From Ponticaulis sp. (GTDB taxonomy: Bacteria; Pseudomonadota; Alphaproteobacteria; Caulobacterales; Hyphomonadaceae), in NCBI GenBank assembly GCA_002723155.1, contig PBNO01000006.1, positions 1 through 64,000 of the forward strand: DNA of 64,000 nucleotides. Reading direction: 5' to 3'. Position numbers and translations under genes: made by a program. Every line of letters starts with the position of its first letter. Position 1 is the stretch's first letter. Under the pieces are notes generated by a model. That model was not told the origin of the DNA, did no database searches, and worked only from the letters and a program-made list of their open reading frames with translations. Below, piece after piece: positions 8,515-17,377 of this stretch.

Positions 8515-9846
8515 TTAGCGCGCCAGATAGTCGCTCGGGTTCAGCGCTTCATTGCCGTTCCAGACCTCAAAATGAAGGTGAGGGCCGGTGGCCTGACCAC
8601 TCGCACCGACTGTACCGATTGAAGCACCAACGCTGACGCGGTCTCCCGCAGATACGCTCGCTGTGTGCAGCTGGGCATAGCGTGTGCGAATGCCATTGCC
8701 ATGGTCGATTGTTACCATCAGCCCATAGGCGCCCTGAGTCTCCGCCGAGATGACGGTGCCAGCGGCCGGAGCGCGCACGGGCGTACCTGTTGCTGCACCG
8801 ATATCCATGCCGCTGTGGAAGGCAGCTTCACGGGTGATTGGATGGACCCGTGGCCCGAAGCTGGAGGTCAGGCGGCCCTCCGTCGGCAGGAATGCAAGTT
8901 CGAATGGTGCAGTGGATGTTTCATCCGCCAGCGCAAGCTGCACGCCTGCGAGGGGCAGAAGCATTAGCGCGGACGCTAAGGCCGCAACGCGCGGGAGTGT
9001 CTTGCCAGTTGATGGGCCGGGCTGCATTATTCGGGTAATTCTCATTCGGTAATCTCCTTTAGGTCCTTGTGAGAAGACCGCCGGAGCGCATGGCAGTGCG
9101 TTTCCGGCGGAATGCTTCAACGCGATGAGAAGAGTTTCTGCATAAGCGCTGGGCATGGAGGTGCGTGTGACGTCTGCGTCACATGCGAGTTCTGCGGCGT
9201 GGCGACAGCGTTCTGTCTGATGGCGAACGAACGGATTGAACCAGAACAGACAATCGATCACAGAGAGGCAGAGAAACCAGACGGCGTCCTGGCGGCTGCG
9301 GTGAGCGGCTTCATGCGCGACGATCATGTCGATCTGCGGCTTTGAGAGGCCGCGGAAGAGCGCTTCGGAGATGATGATCTTGCCGCTCAAGGTTGTGATC
9401 GCTGAAATCGGAGCATCAGTCAGAAATATACTTCCATGTGGTACGCTTCGTCGTTCGACGGTCAGCATGCGCGTAATGCGCTTCCCAAGGTTAGAGGCGT
9501 TCCAGAGTAAGCCACCTAGATAAAGCAAGCCCAAAGCGAGCGCGATGAACGGCCCGAAGTTCAGGTGGACACTTTCCCTCACAGGTGCGCTTGGCAGAAC
9601 TTCCTGATTACCGCCGAAATAATAAGCAAGTTCCGGAAGCGGCAATTGCGACATGGCGAGCGTTGGCGCGAGCTTCAGTGCGGCCAACCCCAGAACAGGC
9701 GCAACAATCATTGAAAAGAGAACCGTCTTTTCGAAACTTTCAGAGCGCCATGGTGCAGGGATGAAGCTTCGCAGGGCAGCGAGCAGTCCTGACCATGCAA
9801 AAGGAATGATGGCGCAGACAAGAACGAGAGCAGGTATCGTGTTCAT
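8515..9846 (-). CDS. M56 (BlaR1-like) metallopeptidase fused to M23 endopeptidase
   Basis: The 443-residue inner-membrane protein has two protease modules. The N-terminal half has about four membrane helices and the M56 zinc motif HEAAH (178-182), with a downstream glutamate in AELACDAD. A further helix (about 286-308) is followed by a periplasmic M23 domain: FHSGMD (H344, D348) and HLHFE (H423, H425), the LytM-type metal ligands. It lacks the penicillin-binding sensor domain of true BlaR1. Its start overlaps the stop of the BlaI-type repressor gene by 4 bases, so the two form an operon. M56 proteins of this kind cleave the partner repressor on a signal; here the attached M23 domain suggests a peptidoglycan-related signal or action, which is inference. 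Confidence 0.88.
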   Translation of the reverse strand: MNTIPALVLVCAIIPFAWSGLLAALRSFIPAPWRSESFEKTVLFSMIVAPVLGLAALKLAPTLAMSQLPLPELAYYFGGNQEVLPSAPVRESVHLNFGPFIALALGLLYLGGLLWNASNLGKRITRMLTVERRSVPHGSIFLTDAPISAITTLSGKIIISEALFRGLSKPQIDMIVAHEAAHRSRQDAVWFLCLSVIDCLFWFNPFVRHQTERCRHAAELACDADVTRTSMPSAYAETLLIALKHSAGNALPCAPAVFSQGPKGDYRMRITRIMQPGPSTGKTLPRVAALASALMLLPLAGVQLALADETSTAPFELAFLPTEGRLTSSFGPRVHPITREAAFHSGMDIGAATGTPVRAPAAGTVISAETQGAYGLMVTIDHGNGIRTRYAQLHTASVSAGDRVSVGASIGTVGASGQATGPHLHFEVWNGNEALNPSDYLAR

Positions 9847-10220
9847 GACTGCGCATCCTTTTCGTTCAGGTCTTTCAGCAGGTCCTCGAGTTCGTCGATT
9901 TCGTCTTCTGAGATGAGAGAGCTACCAACAAAGGCCGCAGCCGGCAGTGGCTGGTCAGAGCCGAGAATGTTTTTCGAGAAGTCACCTATCAGGCTCGCCA
10001 GAACGGAAAGCTTGGGTGTCGTCGGAATGAAGGTCTTTACGCCATGCACCATTTCGATGGCGATCAGCCCTTTATCCACCATCCGGTCCAGCGTTTTGCG
10101 TGTGGATGAGAATGACCATCCCGTGCTTGCCTCTGTTGCGTCGTGAATTTCACGCGCGCTCAGGCGGCGAGATTGCCAGAGCGGGCGGAGCAATGTGAGC
10201 TCGGTATCTGTGGGTTTCAT
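9843..10220 (-). CDS. BlaI/MecI-family transcriptional repressor
   Basis: The 125-residue winged-helix protein has ELTLLRPLWQ...LSAREIHDATEA, then WSFSSTRKTLDRMVDKGLI, which match the DNA-binding domain of BlaI/MecI/CopY repressors. The C-terminal part, rich in Asp, Glu and Leu, is the dimerisation region containing the usual proteolysis site. It heads an operon with the M56/M23 gene (4-base overlap). An inverted repeat at 10242-10255, about 20 bases before its ATG, is the likely autoregulatory operator. No beta-lactamase gene is nearby, so this copy probably controls envelope maintenance rather than antibiotic resistance. Confidence 0.88.
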   Translation of the reverse strand: MKPTDTELTLLRPLWQSRRLSAREIHDATEASTGWSFSSTRKTLDRMVDKGLIAIEMVHGVKTFIPTTPKLSVLASLIGDFSKNILGSDQPLPAAAFVGSSLISEDEIDELEDLLKDLNEKDAQS

Positions 10221-10241
10221 AGTGCGACTCTTTTAAGGCGT

Positions 10242-10255
10242 GCGACATGTGTCGC
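10242..10255. promoter_or_regulatory. Probable BlaI-type operator
   Basis: GCGACA-TG-TGTCGC is a perfect 6+2+6 inverted repeat with the CGACA-N2-TGTCG core expected for BlaI-like dimers. The half-site GTGCGAC occurs three times, at 10222, 10240 and 10260, spaced about two helical turns. It lies just upstream of the repressor gene and could also influence the divergent M20 gene at 10388. Confidence 0.65.
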
Positions 10256-10387
10256 GCGAGTGCGACGTGGAGTCAAATTACGTCAGGGTAATTTTTAAAC
10301 TAACGTGGTCTCGCCCCTGCGACGGCACTACTTGAACCTGTCGCCGCTGCGTGGTCCTCTGCGTACAGGTATTTCGAGGGCTGAATC

Positions 10388-11746
10388 ATGAAAAACACCT
10401 ATCTACTCGGCAGCGCGCTGGCTTTGAGCCTTGCCGGACTGCAGCCTGCATTTTCGCAGGATATTGAAACGGGCGCTGATCTGATCACGGTTTATCAGCA
10501 CCTCCACGCCAATCCCGAACTGTCGCTTCAGGAAGTGAATACGTCAGCGCTTCTCGCGCGTGAGCTGGAAGGCCTCGGCTTTGATGTGACGACCGGGCTG
10601 GGTGATGACTGGGTGCGTGCGAAGGCCGAACGCGAGCAGGGCATCGTTCGTGAGAATGTCGGTGGCTATGGCGTTGTCGGCGTGATGGAAAATGGTGACG
10701 GGCCGACGCTCCTCATTCGCGCTGACATGGATGCACTCCCGGTGCCTGAGCAAACGGGCTTCAGCTTTGCCTCAGAGCAGGTTGCGACCTCGTGGACGGG
10801 CGTTGAAGGGCCGGTAATGCATGCCTGCGGCCACGACATACATATGACGTCATGGCTGGGCACTGCGCGTAATCTCGTCGACCGGCGAGATGAGTGGTCT
10901 GGCACTCTGATCATGATCCTGCAGCCAGCCGAGGAACTGGGGCTCGGTGCGCAGGCCATGCTGGAAGAGGGGCTGTTCGATGACTTTCCTGTGCCTGACT
11001 ATAATCTCGCGCTTCATGTGAATTCATCTATGCCTGCCGGCACGGTCGGCTATGTACCTGGCTTTGCGATGGCCAACGTAGATAGCGTGGATATCACCAT
11101 TCACGGCGCAGGCGGCCACGGTGCGTATCCTCACACCACTATCGACCCTGTCGTCATTGCTGCGCATACGGTGACCGCACTGCAGACGCTTGTTTCCCGG
11201 AATGTGAACCCGCAAGACCCAGCCGTTGTCACAGTCGGCGCGATCACAGCAGGCCATAAGCACAATGTCATTCCGGACGAGGCGCATTTGCAGCTGACTG
11301 TGCGCTCATATGGCGATGATGTGCGTGAAACGCTGCTGAGCGGCATTGAGCGTATTGCGCGTGGGCAGGCCGAAGCCTTTGGCGCGCCAGAGCCAGAATT
11401 CTTTGTCGATCCGGATTACACGCCAGCGACCTTCAATGATCCTGATTTGTCCGAGCGTATTGGCGGCGCACTCCGCGCAACGCTCGGCGACGAGTCAGTG
11501 CGCATCCTGTCTCCGGTGATGGGCGGTGAAGATTTCAGCCGCTATGCGCGAACCGATGAAAATATTCCGGGCATGCTGTTCTGGATCGGCGCGATTTCTG
11601 AAGAGCAGTATGTGGCGTCACAGAATGGCGGTCCGGGTTTGCCATCGCTTCATTCAGGGCTCTTTGGTCCGGACTATGAAAACACTATCGAAACCGGCGT
11701 GACATCTATGACGGCGGCCGCGATCGAGATACTTGGAAATCAGTGA
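10388..11746 (+). CDS. Exported M20-family amidohydrolase
   Basis: The 452-residue metallopeptidase of the M20D (hippuricase/amidohydrolase) group has a signal peptide (about 1-23, ending AFS). Metal-site motifs are visible: RADMDALP, MHACGHDIHM, the catalytic pair in QPAEELGLGAQ, and GGEDFSRY near the end. The dimerisation domain begins near 'VDITIHGAGGHGAYPH'. Enzymes of this group hydrolyse N-acyl amino acids or similar amides; the substrate cannot be read from sequence. The signal peptide places it in the periplasm. GAGGG precedes the ATG and a strong terminator follows. Confidence 0.9.
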   Translation: MKNTYLLGSALALSLAGLQPAFSQDIETGADLITVYQHLHANPELSLQEVNTSALLARELEGLGFDVTTGLGDDWVRAKAEREQGIVRENVGGYGVVGVMENGDGPTLLIRADMDALPVPEQTGFSFASEQVATSWTGVEGPVMHACGHDIHMTSWLGTARNLVDRRDEWSGTLIMILQPAEELGLGAQAMLEEGLFDDFPVPDYNLALHVNSSMPAGTVGYVPGFAMANVDSVDITIHGAGGHGAYPHTTIDPVVIAAHTVTALQTLVSRNVNPQDPAVVTVGAITAGHKHNVIPDEAHLQLTVRSYGDDVRETLLSGIERIARGQAEAFGAPEPEFFVDPDYTPATFNDPDLSERIGGALRATLGDESVRILSPVMGGEDFSRYARTDENIPGMLFWIGAISEEQYVASQNGGPGLPSLHSGLFGPDYENTIETGVTSMTAAAIEILGNQ

Positions 11747-11765
11747 TGTGATTAACCAATGACGT

Positions 11766-11798
11766 AAAAAAAGGGCGGCCTGTGAGCCGCCCTTTTTA
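11766..11798. terminator. Bidirectional terminator
   Basis: AAAAAGGGCGGC and GCCGCCCTTTTT form a long stem around loop CTGTGA between the convergent M20 and CoA-transferase genes, with A and T runs on both sides. Confidence 0.9.
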
Positions 11799-11804
11799 TT
11801 TACC

Positions 11805-12998
11805 TTATTTTACAATGCCTTTTTCATAGAGGGCATCAATATCGGCCTCGGATAGTCCCATTGAGGCAAGCGTTTCGCGGGTGTGTTCGCCCATCGCCGG
11901 AGCAGGGCCGCTCGGACCATCATCTGTACCCGGAAAACGCGCCGGAGAGCCCGGTGTCTTGAATGTGCCGCCAGAGCTGGAAGGCATTTCCTGAATACCG
12001 CCAGCTGCATAGACCTGCGGATCCTGAGCGACTTCAGCCAGAGACTGGACCGGCGCCCACGCAATCTGCTCTGCATCAAGGCGTTCGGAGATTTCAGCCA
12101 TATCCATCTGGTTCAGCGCCGCGTCCAGACGCTCGACGACCTCACGTGAGTTCGCGCGGCGGCCTTTTCCAGACACCAACCGCTCGTCGTCCGCCATTTC
12201 AGGGACGCCAGCAGCGCGGCAGATCGGTGCCCAGTCACCATTGCCCTGACGGGCCACAATCGTGAACCATTTCTCGTCCTTGGACTGGAAGAAGTTCATG
12301 ATCGGTACATTGGTGCTGTAACGGTCTTTGGTGGAGGCCACCTTGTTGAAGAAGAGCTGGATTGCGAGGTCGCTGCCCACAGAATAGAGGCCTGCGCGGA
12401 GGAGGGAAGCTTCTACCAGCTGGCCTTCGCCTGTACGGAATTTCTTCACCAGTGCAGCATTGATCGCGGACGACGCCGCAATGGACGTGACGTGATCGCC
12501 GAAAGCAGTTCGAAGCGGGAACGGGTCTGAGCCCTTAGGCGGGAAGAGGCGCGCAAGGCCCGCGCGTGACCAGAAAGACGCAATGTCAAAGCCGGGACGA
12601 TCCTTATCAGGTCCTTCAAGGCCGTAACCTGTCAGCGTGCAGTAGACGAGGCCCGGATTGATCGCTTTCAGCGCTTCATAATCGAGGCCGGAACGCTCGA
12701 GGCCGCCCGGACGCACGTTTGTCAGGAAGACATCGGCTTCCGCTGCGAGCTTTTTGACGATCTCCACACCCTCTTCGGTGGACGTGTCTACGACGATGGA
12801 TTTCTTGCCGCGATTGTCGAAATCGAAGACCGGATTGTCTGTCGAATCAGTTCCGATAGATGCGAAGAACTGGCGAATCGGGTCGCCTTTTGGGGGCTCG
12901 ATCTTGATTACCTCGGCGCCCCAGTCTGCCAGAATGCATCCAGCACCCGGTGCTGCCATATAAGTTGCGTATTCAATGACCTTAATGCCCTGCAGCAT
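11805..12998 (-). CDS. CaiB/BaiF (class III) CoA-transferase
   Basis: The 397-residue cytosolic enzyme moves CoA between carboxylic acids. The N-terminus IKVIEYATYMAAPGAGCILADWGAEVIKIEPP is the family Rossmann start, and the catalytic aspartate is expected in RPGFDIASFWSRAG. The C-terminal 'ARFPGTDDGPSGPAPAMGEHT' is also typical. The ATG at 12998 is chosen over one 30 bases upstream because GGGAGG lies about 6 bases before it. It stands alone, so the acyl substrate is unknown. A second, distinct family member lies at 18890. Confidence 0.9.
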   Translation of the reverse strand: MLQGIKVIEYATYMAAPGAGCILADWGAEVIKIEPPKGDPIRQFFASIGTDSTDNPVFDFDNRGKKSIVVDTSTEEGVEIVKKLAAEADVFLTNVRPGGLERSGLDYEALKAINPGLVYCTLTGYGLEGPDKDRPGFDIASFWSRAGLARLFPPKGSDPFPLRTAFGDHVTSIAASSAINAALVKKFRTGEGQLVEASLLRAGLYSVGSDLAIQLFFNKVASTKDRYSTNVPIMNFFQSKDEKWFTIVARQGNGDWAPICRAAGVPEMADDERLVSGKGRRANSREVVERLDAALNQMDMAEISERLDAEQIAWAPVQSLAEVAQDPQVYAAGGIQEMPSSSGGTFKTPGSPARFPGTDDGPSGPAPAMGEHTRETLASMGLSEADIDALYEKGIVK

Positions 12999-13136
12999 GT
13001 TGCCTCCCACAAGCGTATCTGATTTCATTTGTGTTTCTTAAATTCTGACGAAAATATTAACCGCGGTAAGCAGACGTTAATGTTAACCGCCAAAATTAAG
13101 AGCGAACGTTATCCACTTTCGTTAAGGCTTTAACCG

Positions 13137-14285
13137 ATGTCCGTCAAAGCGATGCGCCCGAAATTAAATCAGGATGATATTGTTCGTCTGATGAAGGGCA
13201 GTTCTGCAGAAGACCGTGCGCACGCAACGCACAAGCTCTGCCGCCGTATCGGCAACGAGGAATTGCAGGCTGAGGATAAGGTGTTCGCAGATCAGATTCT
13301 TAATCTGCTGGCACAGGATGCCGAGAAACTTGTTCGCCGCGCCATGGCGGTGACTCTCAAGAACTCTCCGAACCTGCCACGCGAAGTGGCGTTGAAGCTG
13401 GCGCACGATATCGATTCTGTTGCGCTGCCTGTCATCGAGAACTCTCCGGTGTTCCGGAACTCGGACCTTGTGGAGCTCGTTCTCAACGCGACAGAAGCAA
13501 AACAGATTGCTGTTGCGGGACGCGAAAAGCTTTCTGCAGAGGTCGCGGACACGATTGCCGAGCATGCCTGCCGTGATGCGGTTGTTAAAATGGCATCTAA
13601 CGACAATGCCAATCTGACGGAACGCGGATACGGTTTCACTATTGATCGCTTTAAGACCGACGAAGATGTGCAGGGCGCACTGATCTCACGCAGCTGGATT
13701 CCGCCGCAGGTCGCCGAAAAAATGGTGTCTCTGGTGTCAGGTCAGATGTTCGATCTGCTGGTCAATAATCACGAGCTTCCGCCGCAGCTGGCGATCGAGC
13801 TTGCCTCCGGTGCACACGAGCGTGCGACGCTAGATCTTGTCGAGCAGGCCGGTCACTCCAGCAATTTGCCGCGCTTTGTGCAGCAGCTCGCTCTCAATAA
13901 CCGCCTTACGCCGAGCATGATCATGCGGGCCATGTGTCTGGGGCATGTGTCTTTCGTTGAACACGCGCTTTCAGAGCTGTCAGGGCTACCACACCACCGG
14001 ACATGGCTGTTGCTGCATGATGCAGGCTCTCTCGGTCTTCGCAAAATCTTCGAACATGCAGGTCTGCCAAAAGGCATGCACGTGCCGTTCCAGATGGCGA
14101 TCAATGTCTACCATGAGCTCGACTATGATGGCCTGGATGGAGACCGCGAGCGTTTCCGTAAGCGTATGGTCGAACGCGTCCTGACGCAGTTTCAGAACAT
14201 TCCGAAAGCGGATCTGGATTATCTGCTTGAGAAACTGGACGCGTACCGTGAGGTCGAGGACCAGCGTTCGGACGAAGCGGCTTAA
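13137..14285 (+). CDS. DUF2336 family protein
   Basis: The 382-residue all-helical protein has repeated helical hairpins, beginning 'SSAEDRAHATHKLCRRI' and continuing through units such as 'NSPNLPREVALKLAHD' and 'NHELPPQLAIELASG'. This fits DUF2336, a HEAT-like repeat family characteristic of Alphaproteobacteria. It has no signal peptide or membrane segment. The function is not firmly known. It is convergent with the EAL-like gene and lies in a group of regulatory-type genes. An AAGG-containing weak ribosome site precedes the ATG. Confidence 0.85.
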   Translation: MSVKAMRPKLNQDDIVRLMKGSSAEDRAHATHKLCRRIGNEELQAEDKVFADQILNLLAQDAEKLVRRAMAVTLKNSPNLPREVALKLAHDIDSVALPVIENSPVFRNSDLVELVLNATEAKQIAVAGREKLSAEVADTIAEHACRDAVVKMASNDNANLTERGYGFTIDRFKTDEDVQGALISRSWIPPQVAEKMVSLVSGQMFDLLVNNHELPPQLAIELASGAHERATLDLVEQAGHSSNLPRFVQQLALNNRLTPSMIMRAMCLGHVSFVEHALSELSGLPHHRTWLLLHDAGSLGLRKIFEHAGLPKGMHVPFQMAINVYHELDYDGLDGDRERFRKRMVERVLTQFQNIPKADLDYLLEKLDAYREVEDQRSDEAA

Positions 14286-14291
14286 GCGCCC

Positions 14292-14963
14292 TTACGCGTC
14301 ACACACCATTTTTAATGCATGGGTCGCGCCGTAGCTCTGAAGGAGTTCGGCGCGTTTCCAATGTGCGCGCTCGATAATGACGTCTCCGCCGAGCGAAGAA
14401 ACGATCTCCGCGCGGTGTTGCAGCGTTTCGTCTGTCAGCAAATCGTCTTCCTGAACGCGCATACGTTCCACCGCTGACCGAAGGCGCGCGCCAAACGGTG
14501 CAGTAGACGACTGGCGTGCGTCCAGTCCGATGCGAAAGCCCACACGTCGATAGGATTCCATGCGGCTCAGAACGTCCATCTCGCTGGAGGCGAGGCTTGC
14601 ATCGTGGAATTCCATGACGAATTCCTGCGGGCACCAGCCTTCGGCCTCCGCGGCGACCTTGCAATGGCGCGCGGCATCTTCGTATTGAAGAATGCAGAGC
14701 GGCATAGGCACGTGGATCGGACGAATATTGATGTCGTACTGACGCGCAGCATGAGCGAGCTTGCGCAGTGTTGTGACAAGCCATGCGGTTGGATGATTCG
14801 TCGCTGTGTGACCTATTGGCAGGTCTTCAAACAGGGGATCAACGCGTGTGATAGGGAAATCAATTTCGCCGGTTGAGAGCTTCAGGCATGGCTCAAAACG
14901 GCTGCGAAACGGACGGTTACCAGGCGAAGTCGATGTTAATGCTGCGAAAAAGGCCTGGCTCAT
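14292..14963 (-). CDS. Degenerate EAL-domain protein
   Basis: The 223-residue protein has the outline of a c-di-GMP phosphodiesterase EAL domain: RFEPCLKLSTGEIDF in place of the usual 'YQPIVDLxTGEI', 'EFVMEFHDASLA' in place of the 'LEITE' strand, and 'GFRIGLDARQSS' in place of the 'DDFG' loop. The glutamate of the EAL motif and both acidic residues of the DD motif are absent. Catalysis is therefore unlikely, and it may bind c-di-GMP or a protein partner. GGGAGA lies 6 bases before the ATG. It is convergent with the DUF2336 gene, 6 bases apart. Confidence 0.7.
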   Translation of the reverse strand: MSQAFFAALTSTSPGNRPFRSRFEPCLKLSTGEIDFPITRVDPLFEDLPIGHTATNHPTAWLVTTLRKLAHAARQYDINIRPIHVPMPLCILQYEDAARHCKVAAEAEGWCPQEFVMEFHDASLASSEMDVLSRMESYRRVGFRIGLDARQSSTAPFGARLRSAVERMRVQEDDLLTDETLQHRAEIVSSLGGDVIIERAHWKRAELLQSYGATHALKMVCDA

Positions 14964-15072
14964 GATGTCTCCCTGGTCTGGACAAGGAGAGAGACTAGCA
15001 GGACACTCCTACAATCCCGTGCTGATCTGATCCGCAATTTCAGAGAAGCTCAAACGACAGTGGAGAGAATTT

Positions 15073-15876
15073 GTGAACGATTTCAGCAAGTCAGCAGAGC
15101 CTGTTCTGTCCTCCACCATGCTGCTTCTCAAAGGTGAGGTTGCCCCTACGGTACTCATGGTAAAACGCCATTATCAGATCGATTTTGCGTCCGGTGCTAT
15201 GGTGTTTCCGGGCGGAAAAGTCAGCGCAGATGACCACCGCGATGACTGGGATGGCTGGTTTCACGGGATGTATTCTGATGACGAACTTGCAGCGCGAATT
15301 GGTGGCGTAAGAGAAGTTTTTGAAGAATCTGGAATTCTTCTCGCGACCCGAAAAGGGGACCCGGCTGGGAAATTTGTGGGCCAGTCTGTTTGTAATGAAC
15401 TTGCTGAATTTCGGTCGCCCGTTGATCGGGGCGAGATGAGTTTTCTGGAGCTGGTGCAAAAATATGAGCTGCAACTCGATCTGACCGATCTACAGCCCTA
15501 TGCCCACTGGATCACGCCAGACTTCATGCCGAAGCGCTTTGATACCCGTTTCTATGTGGCACGCGCACCAGAAGGGCAGGAAGCATTGCATGATGGCCGA
15601 GAAACGACGGAAGCTGTCTGGGTGAAACCGACTGAAGTTCTGGAGAAGGCAGAGGCAGGGGAGGCGAAGCTCCTATTCCCGACACGCGTGAATCTGGAGC
15701 GACTGGAAGATCTGGGCTCTGTCTCTGCAATTTGCGAGTTTGCGCAGCCGGAAAACGTCGTCACAGTGCTTCCTGTCGTGGAGAGCGACGAAACCGGAAA
15801 GTTTCTCCGCATACCAAAAGCGGCCGGTTATCGTGTGACAACCGAGCCGCTTGAAAGGGTAATGAAAACAGTCTGA
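15073..15876 (+). CDS. Nudix hydrolase, NUDT19/RP2p-like
   Basis: The 267-residue protein has an interrupted Nudix box: the leading GGK segment (FPGGKVSADD) is separated by an insertion of about 30 residues from the catalytic REVFEESGILL. This layout is that of the NUDT19/RP2p subgroup, whose characterised members hydrolyse CoA or acyl-CoA. The substrate here is inferred only. The start is GTG with GGAGAG 6 bases upstream. Two CoA-transferases elsewhere in the window fit a general acyl-CoA theme but are not in the same operon. It ends 3 bases from the convergent Hpt-like gene. Confidence 0.85.
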   Translation: MNDFSKSAEPVLSSTMLLLKGEVAPTVLMVKRHYQIDFASGAMVFPGGKVSADDHRDDWDGWFHGMYSDDELAARIGGVREVFEESGILLATRKGDPAGKFVGQSVCNELAEFRSPVDRGEMSFLELVQKYELQLDLTDLQPYAHWITPDFMPKRFDTRFYVARAPEGQEALHDGRETTEAVWVKPTEVLEKAEAGEAKLLFPTRVNLERLEDLGSVSAICEFAQPENVVTVLPVVESDETGKFLRIPKAAGYRVTTEPLERVMKTV

Positions 15877-15879
15877 GGA

Positions 15880-16380
15880 CTATTCGTGTTCTGCGACGAG
15901 CTTGCCAGTCTGCGACTCGAGCTCGGTCGCAAGCGCCACACCAAGTGGGTGATTTTCGGCTTTGATTTCGTCACGCATAGCGGTACGGCAAGCCTTGATG
16001 TGCGCATCAATCAGATTGACCGGTGCAATCGCGCGCATTTCTTCAGACGCCAGCAGCTTGCAGAGTGAGTCTGCATAACGTGTGATCAGCGGATAGCCGT
16101 AGGTTGTCGCCAGACCTTTAAGGTCGTGTGACATGCCGAAGACGTCGCTGAGTTGCTTCTCGCGGTCAGTCAGCGGCTTGGCGTTCGTCCATGATGTTTC
16201 CACACGTGTGATCTCTTCATCCAGCCATGTGTCAAACTCACCGGAAAGCGACTCGAGCGCTTTTTCTGCAAGTTTAATTGCATCATTGCTGTTGAGGGAA
16301 AGTGGACCGCCGAGTTTGGCCTTCAACACGTTAGGAGGCGTAATAATCTCTATTGGTTTCGCTTTACCCATTTGCCCCAT
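15880..16380 (-). CDS. Hpt-domain (histidine phosphotransfer) protein
   Basis: The 166-residue helical, soluble protein has the phosphotransfer motif SHDLKGLATTYGYPLITRYA at about the middle. The histidine in HDLKG is the expected phosphoacceptor, followed by the conserved Gly and an amphipathic helix. The length and C-terminal helix suit a stand-alone Hpt module of a multistep phosphorelay. No histidine kinase or response regulator is adjacent. The start may be ATG 16380 or ATG 16371; the sequence does not decide. It could instead be an Hpt-like scaffold, but the histidine is intact. Confidence 0.72.
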   Translation of the reverse strand: MGQMGKAKPIEIITPPNVLKAKLGGPLSLNSNDAIKLAEKALESLSGEFDTWLDEEITRVETSWTNAKPLTDREKQLSDVFGMSHDLKGLATTYGYPLITRYADSLCKLLASEEMRAIAPVNLIDAHIKACRTAMRDEIKAENHPLGVALATELESQTGKLVAEHE

Positions 16381-16456
16381 CCGCTAGCTAAGGATTTGGT
16401 GAACCCCTAAAGGCACATACTTTCCTTAAGATTTTGTTCGTGGCGATTAGTGAATG

Positions 16457-17221
16457 TCAATGAGCGAACTGTTCCTGAAGGATTCTTTCTTCAAGAGCGT
16501 GTCCTTCGTCAAATAACATCACCAAAGGCTTGTTCCGATCTTCAGTAATAGTAACCGATTCGACGTGTCTGACCTCCTGGTTGTCTGCTGAGGCGGCTAC
16601 GGGGCGCAGTGTCGGGGTGTGAACATCAATCTGAACCGTCGCATTGTGGCGCAGAAGTGCGCCGCGCCAGCGACGTGGGCGGAACGGGCTGATCGGCGTG
16701 AGCGCAAGCAAATTCGCGCCGATTGGAAGGATCGGACCATGCGCTGACAGGTTATACGCGGTGGAGCCGGCAGGCGTTGCCACCAGGACGCCGTCACACG
16801 AAAGCGAAGACATGCGAACACGTCCATCAATGGTGATTTGCAGCTTTGCGGTCTGAGATGACTGGCGAAGCAGAGAAACCTCGTTGATTGCGAGATTGTC
16901 AGACACGTCTCCGTCCACGGTGCGTGTCTTCATACGTAGCGGATAGATGACCGCACGCTCGGCGCGATCCAGCCGCTCCATGAGCTTGTCTTCGCGGTAG
17001 TCATTCATCAGGAAGCCGATCGTGCCCTGATTCATGCCGTAAACCGGTCGCGGGTCGGAGAACCGGCGACGCAGCGTGTCCAGCATGCAGCCATCACCGC
17101 CAAGCGCGACGATGACATCAGCGTCCGCTTCATCGCACTGGCCATACTTCGCGATCATCGTGCGGAGCGCCTGCTGGGCTTCCGGACGTGCGCTGGCGAC
17201 AAATGCGACTTTGTTAGACAT
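16457..17221 (-). CDS. nadK: NAD kinase
   Basis: The 254-residue cytosolic enzyme phosphorylates NAD to NADP. GGDG (in ALGGDGCML, about residue 41), GMNQGTIGFLMN, NEVSLLR and TPAGSTAYNLSAHGP are all diagnostic, including the Asp and Gly residues that bind ATP and NAD. The ATG at 17221 is preferred over one 60 bases upstream because CAGGTAG lies before it and the protein then begins at the family position (SNKVAFVAS). It is a single gene. Confidence 0.95.
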   Translation of the reverse strand: MSNKVAFVASARPEAQQALRTMIAKYGQCDEADADVIVALGGDGCMLDTLRRRFSDPRPVYGMNQGTIGFLMNDYREDKLMERLDRAERAVIYPLRMKTRTVDGDVSDNLAINEVSLLRQSSQTAKLQITIDGRVRMSSLSCDGVLVATPAGSTAYNLSAHGPILPIGANLLALTPISPFRPRRWRGALLRHNATVQIDVHTPTLRPVAASADNQEVRHVESVTITEDRNKPLVMLFDEGHALEERILQEQFAH

Positions 17222-17377
17222 CAATACTACCTGTTTTACTTCGCGCCGAGCATTGGCAGGTCTGCCGCTCAGGTCAAGCATACCGCTACGGCGTCAGGGG
17301 CAATTCTCTTCGGGAATGATTGGCGTGGCCAGTTATTTCGTTTAGTCTCTCGGAAAAATTACCTCGGGAGAAATAAA

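Noticed and set aside
8515-10220. Beta-lactam resistance locus
   Set aside because: Although the BlaI and M56 parts recall blaI-blaR1, there is no penicillin-binding sensor domain and no beta-lactamase gene beside it.
13029-13136. Possible CtrA boxes (TTAA repeats) before the DUF2336 gene
   Set aside because: Several TTAA words occur, but none is spaced by seven bases as the full CtrA site requires.
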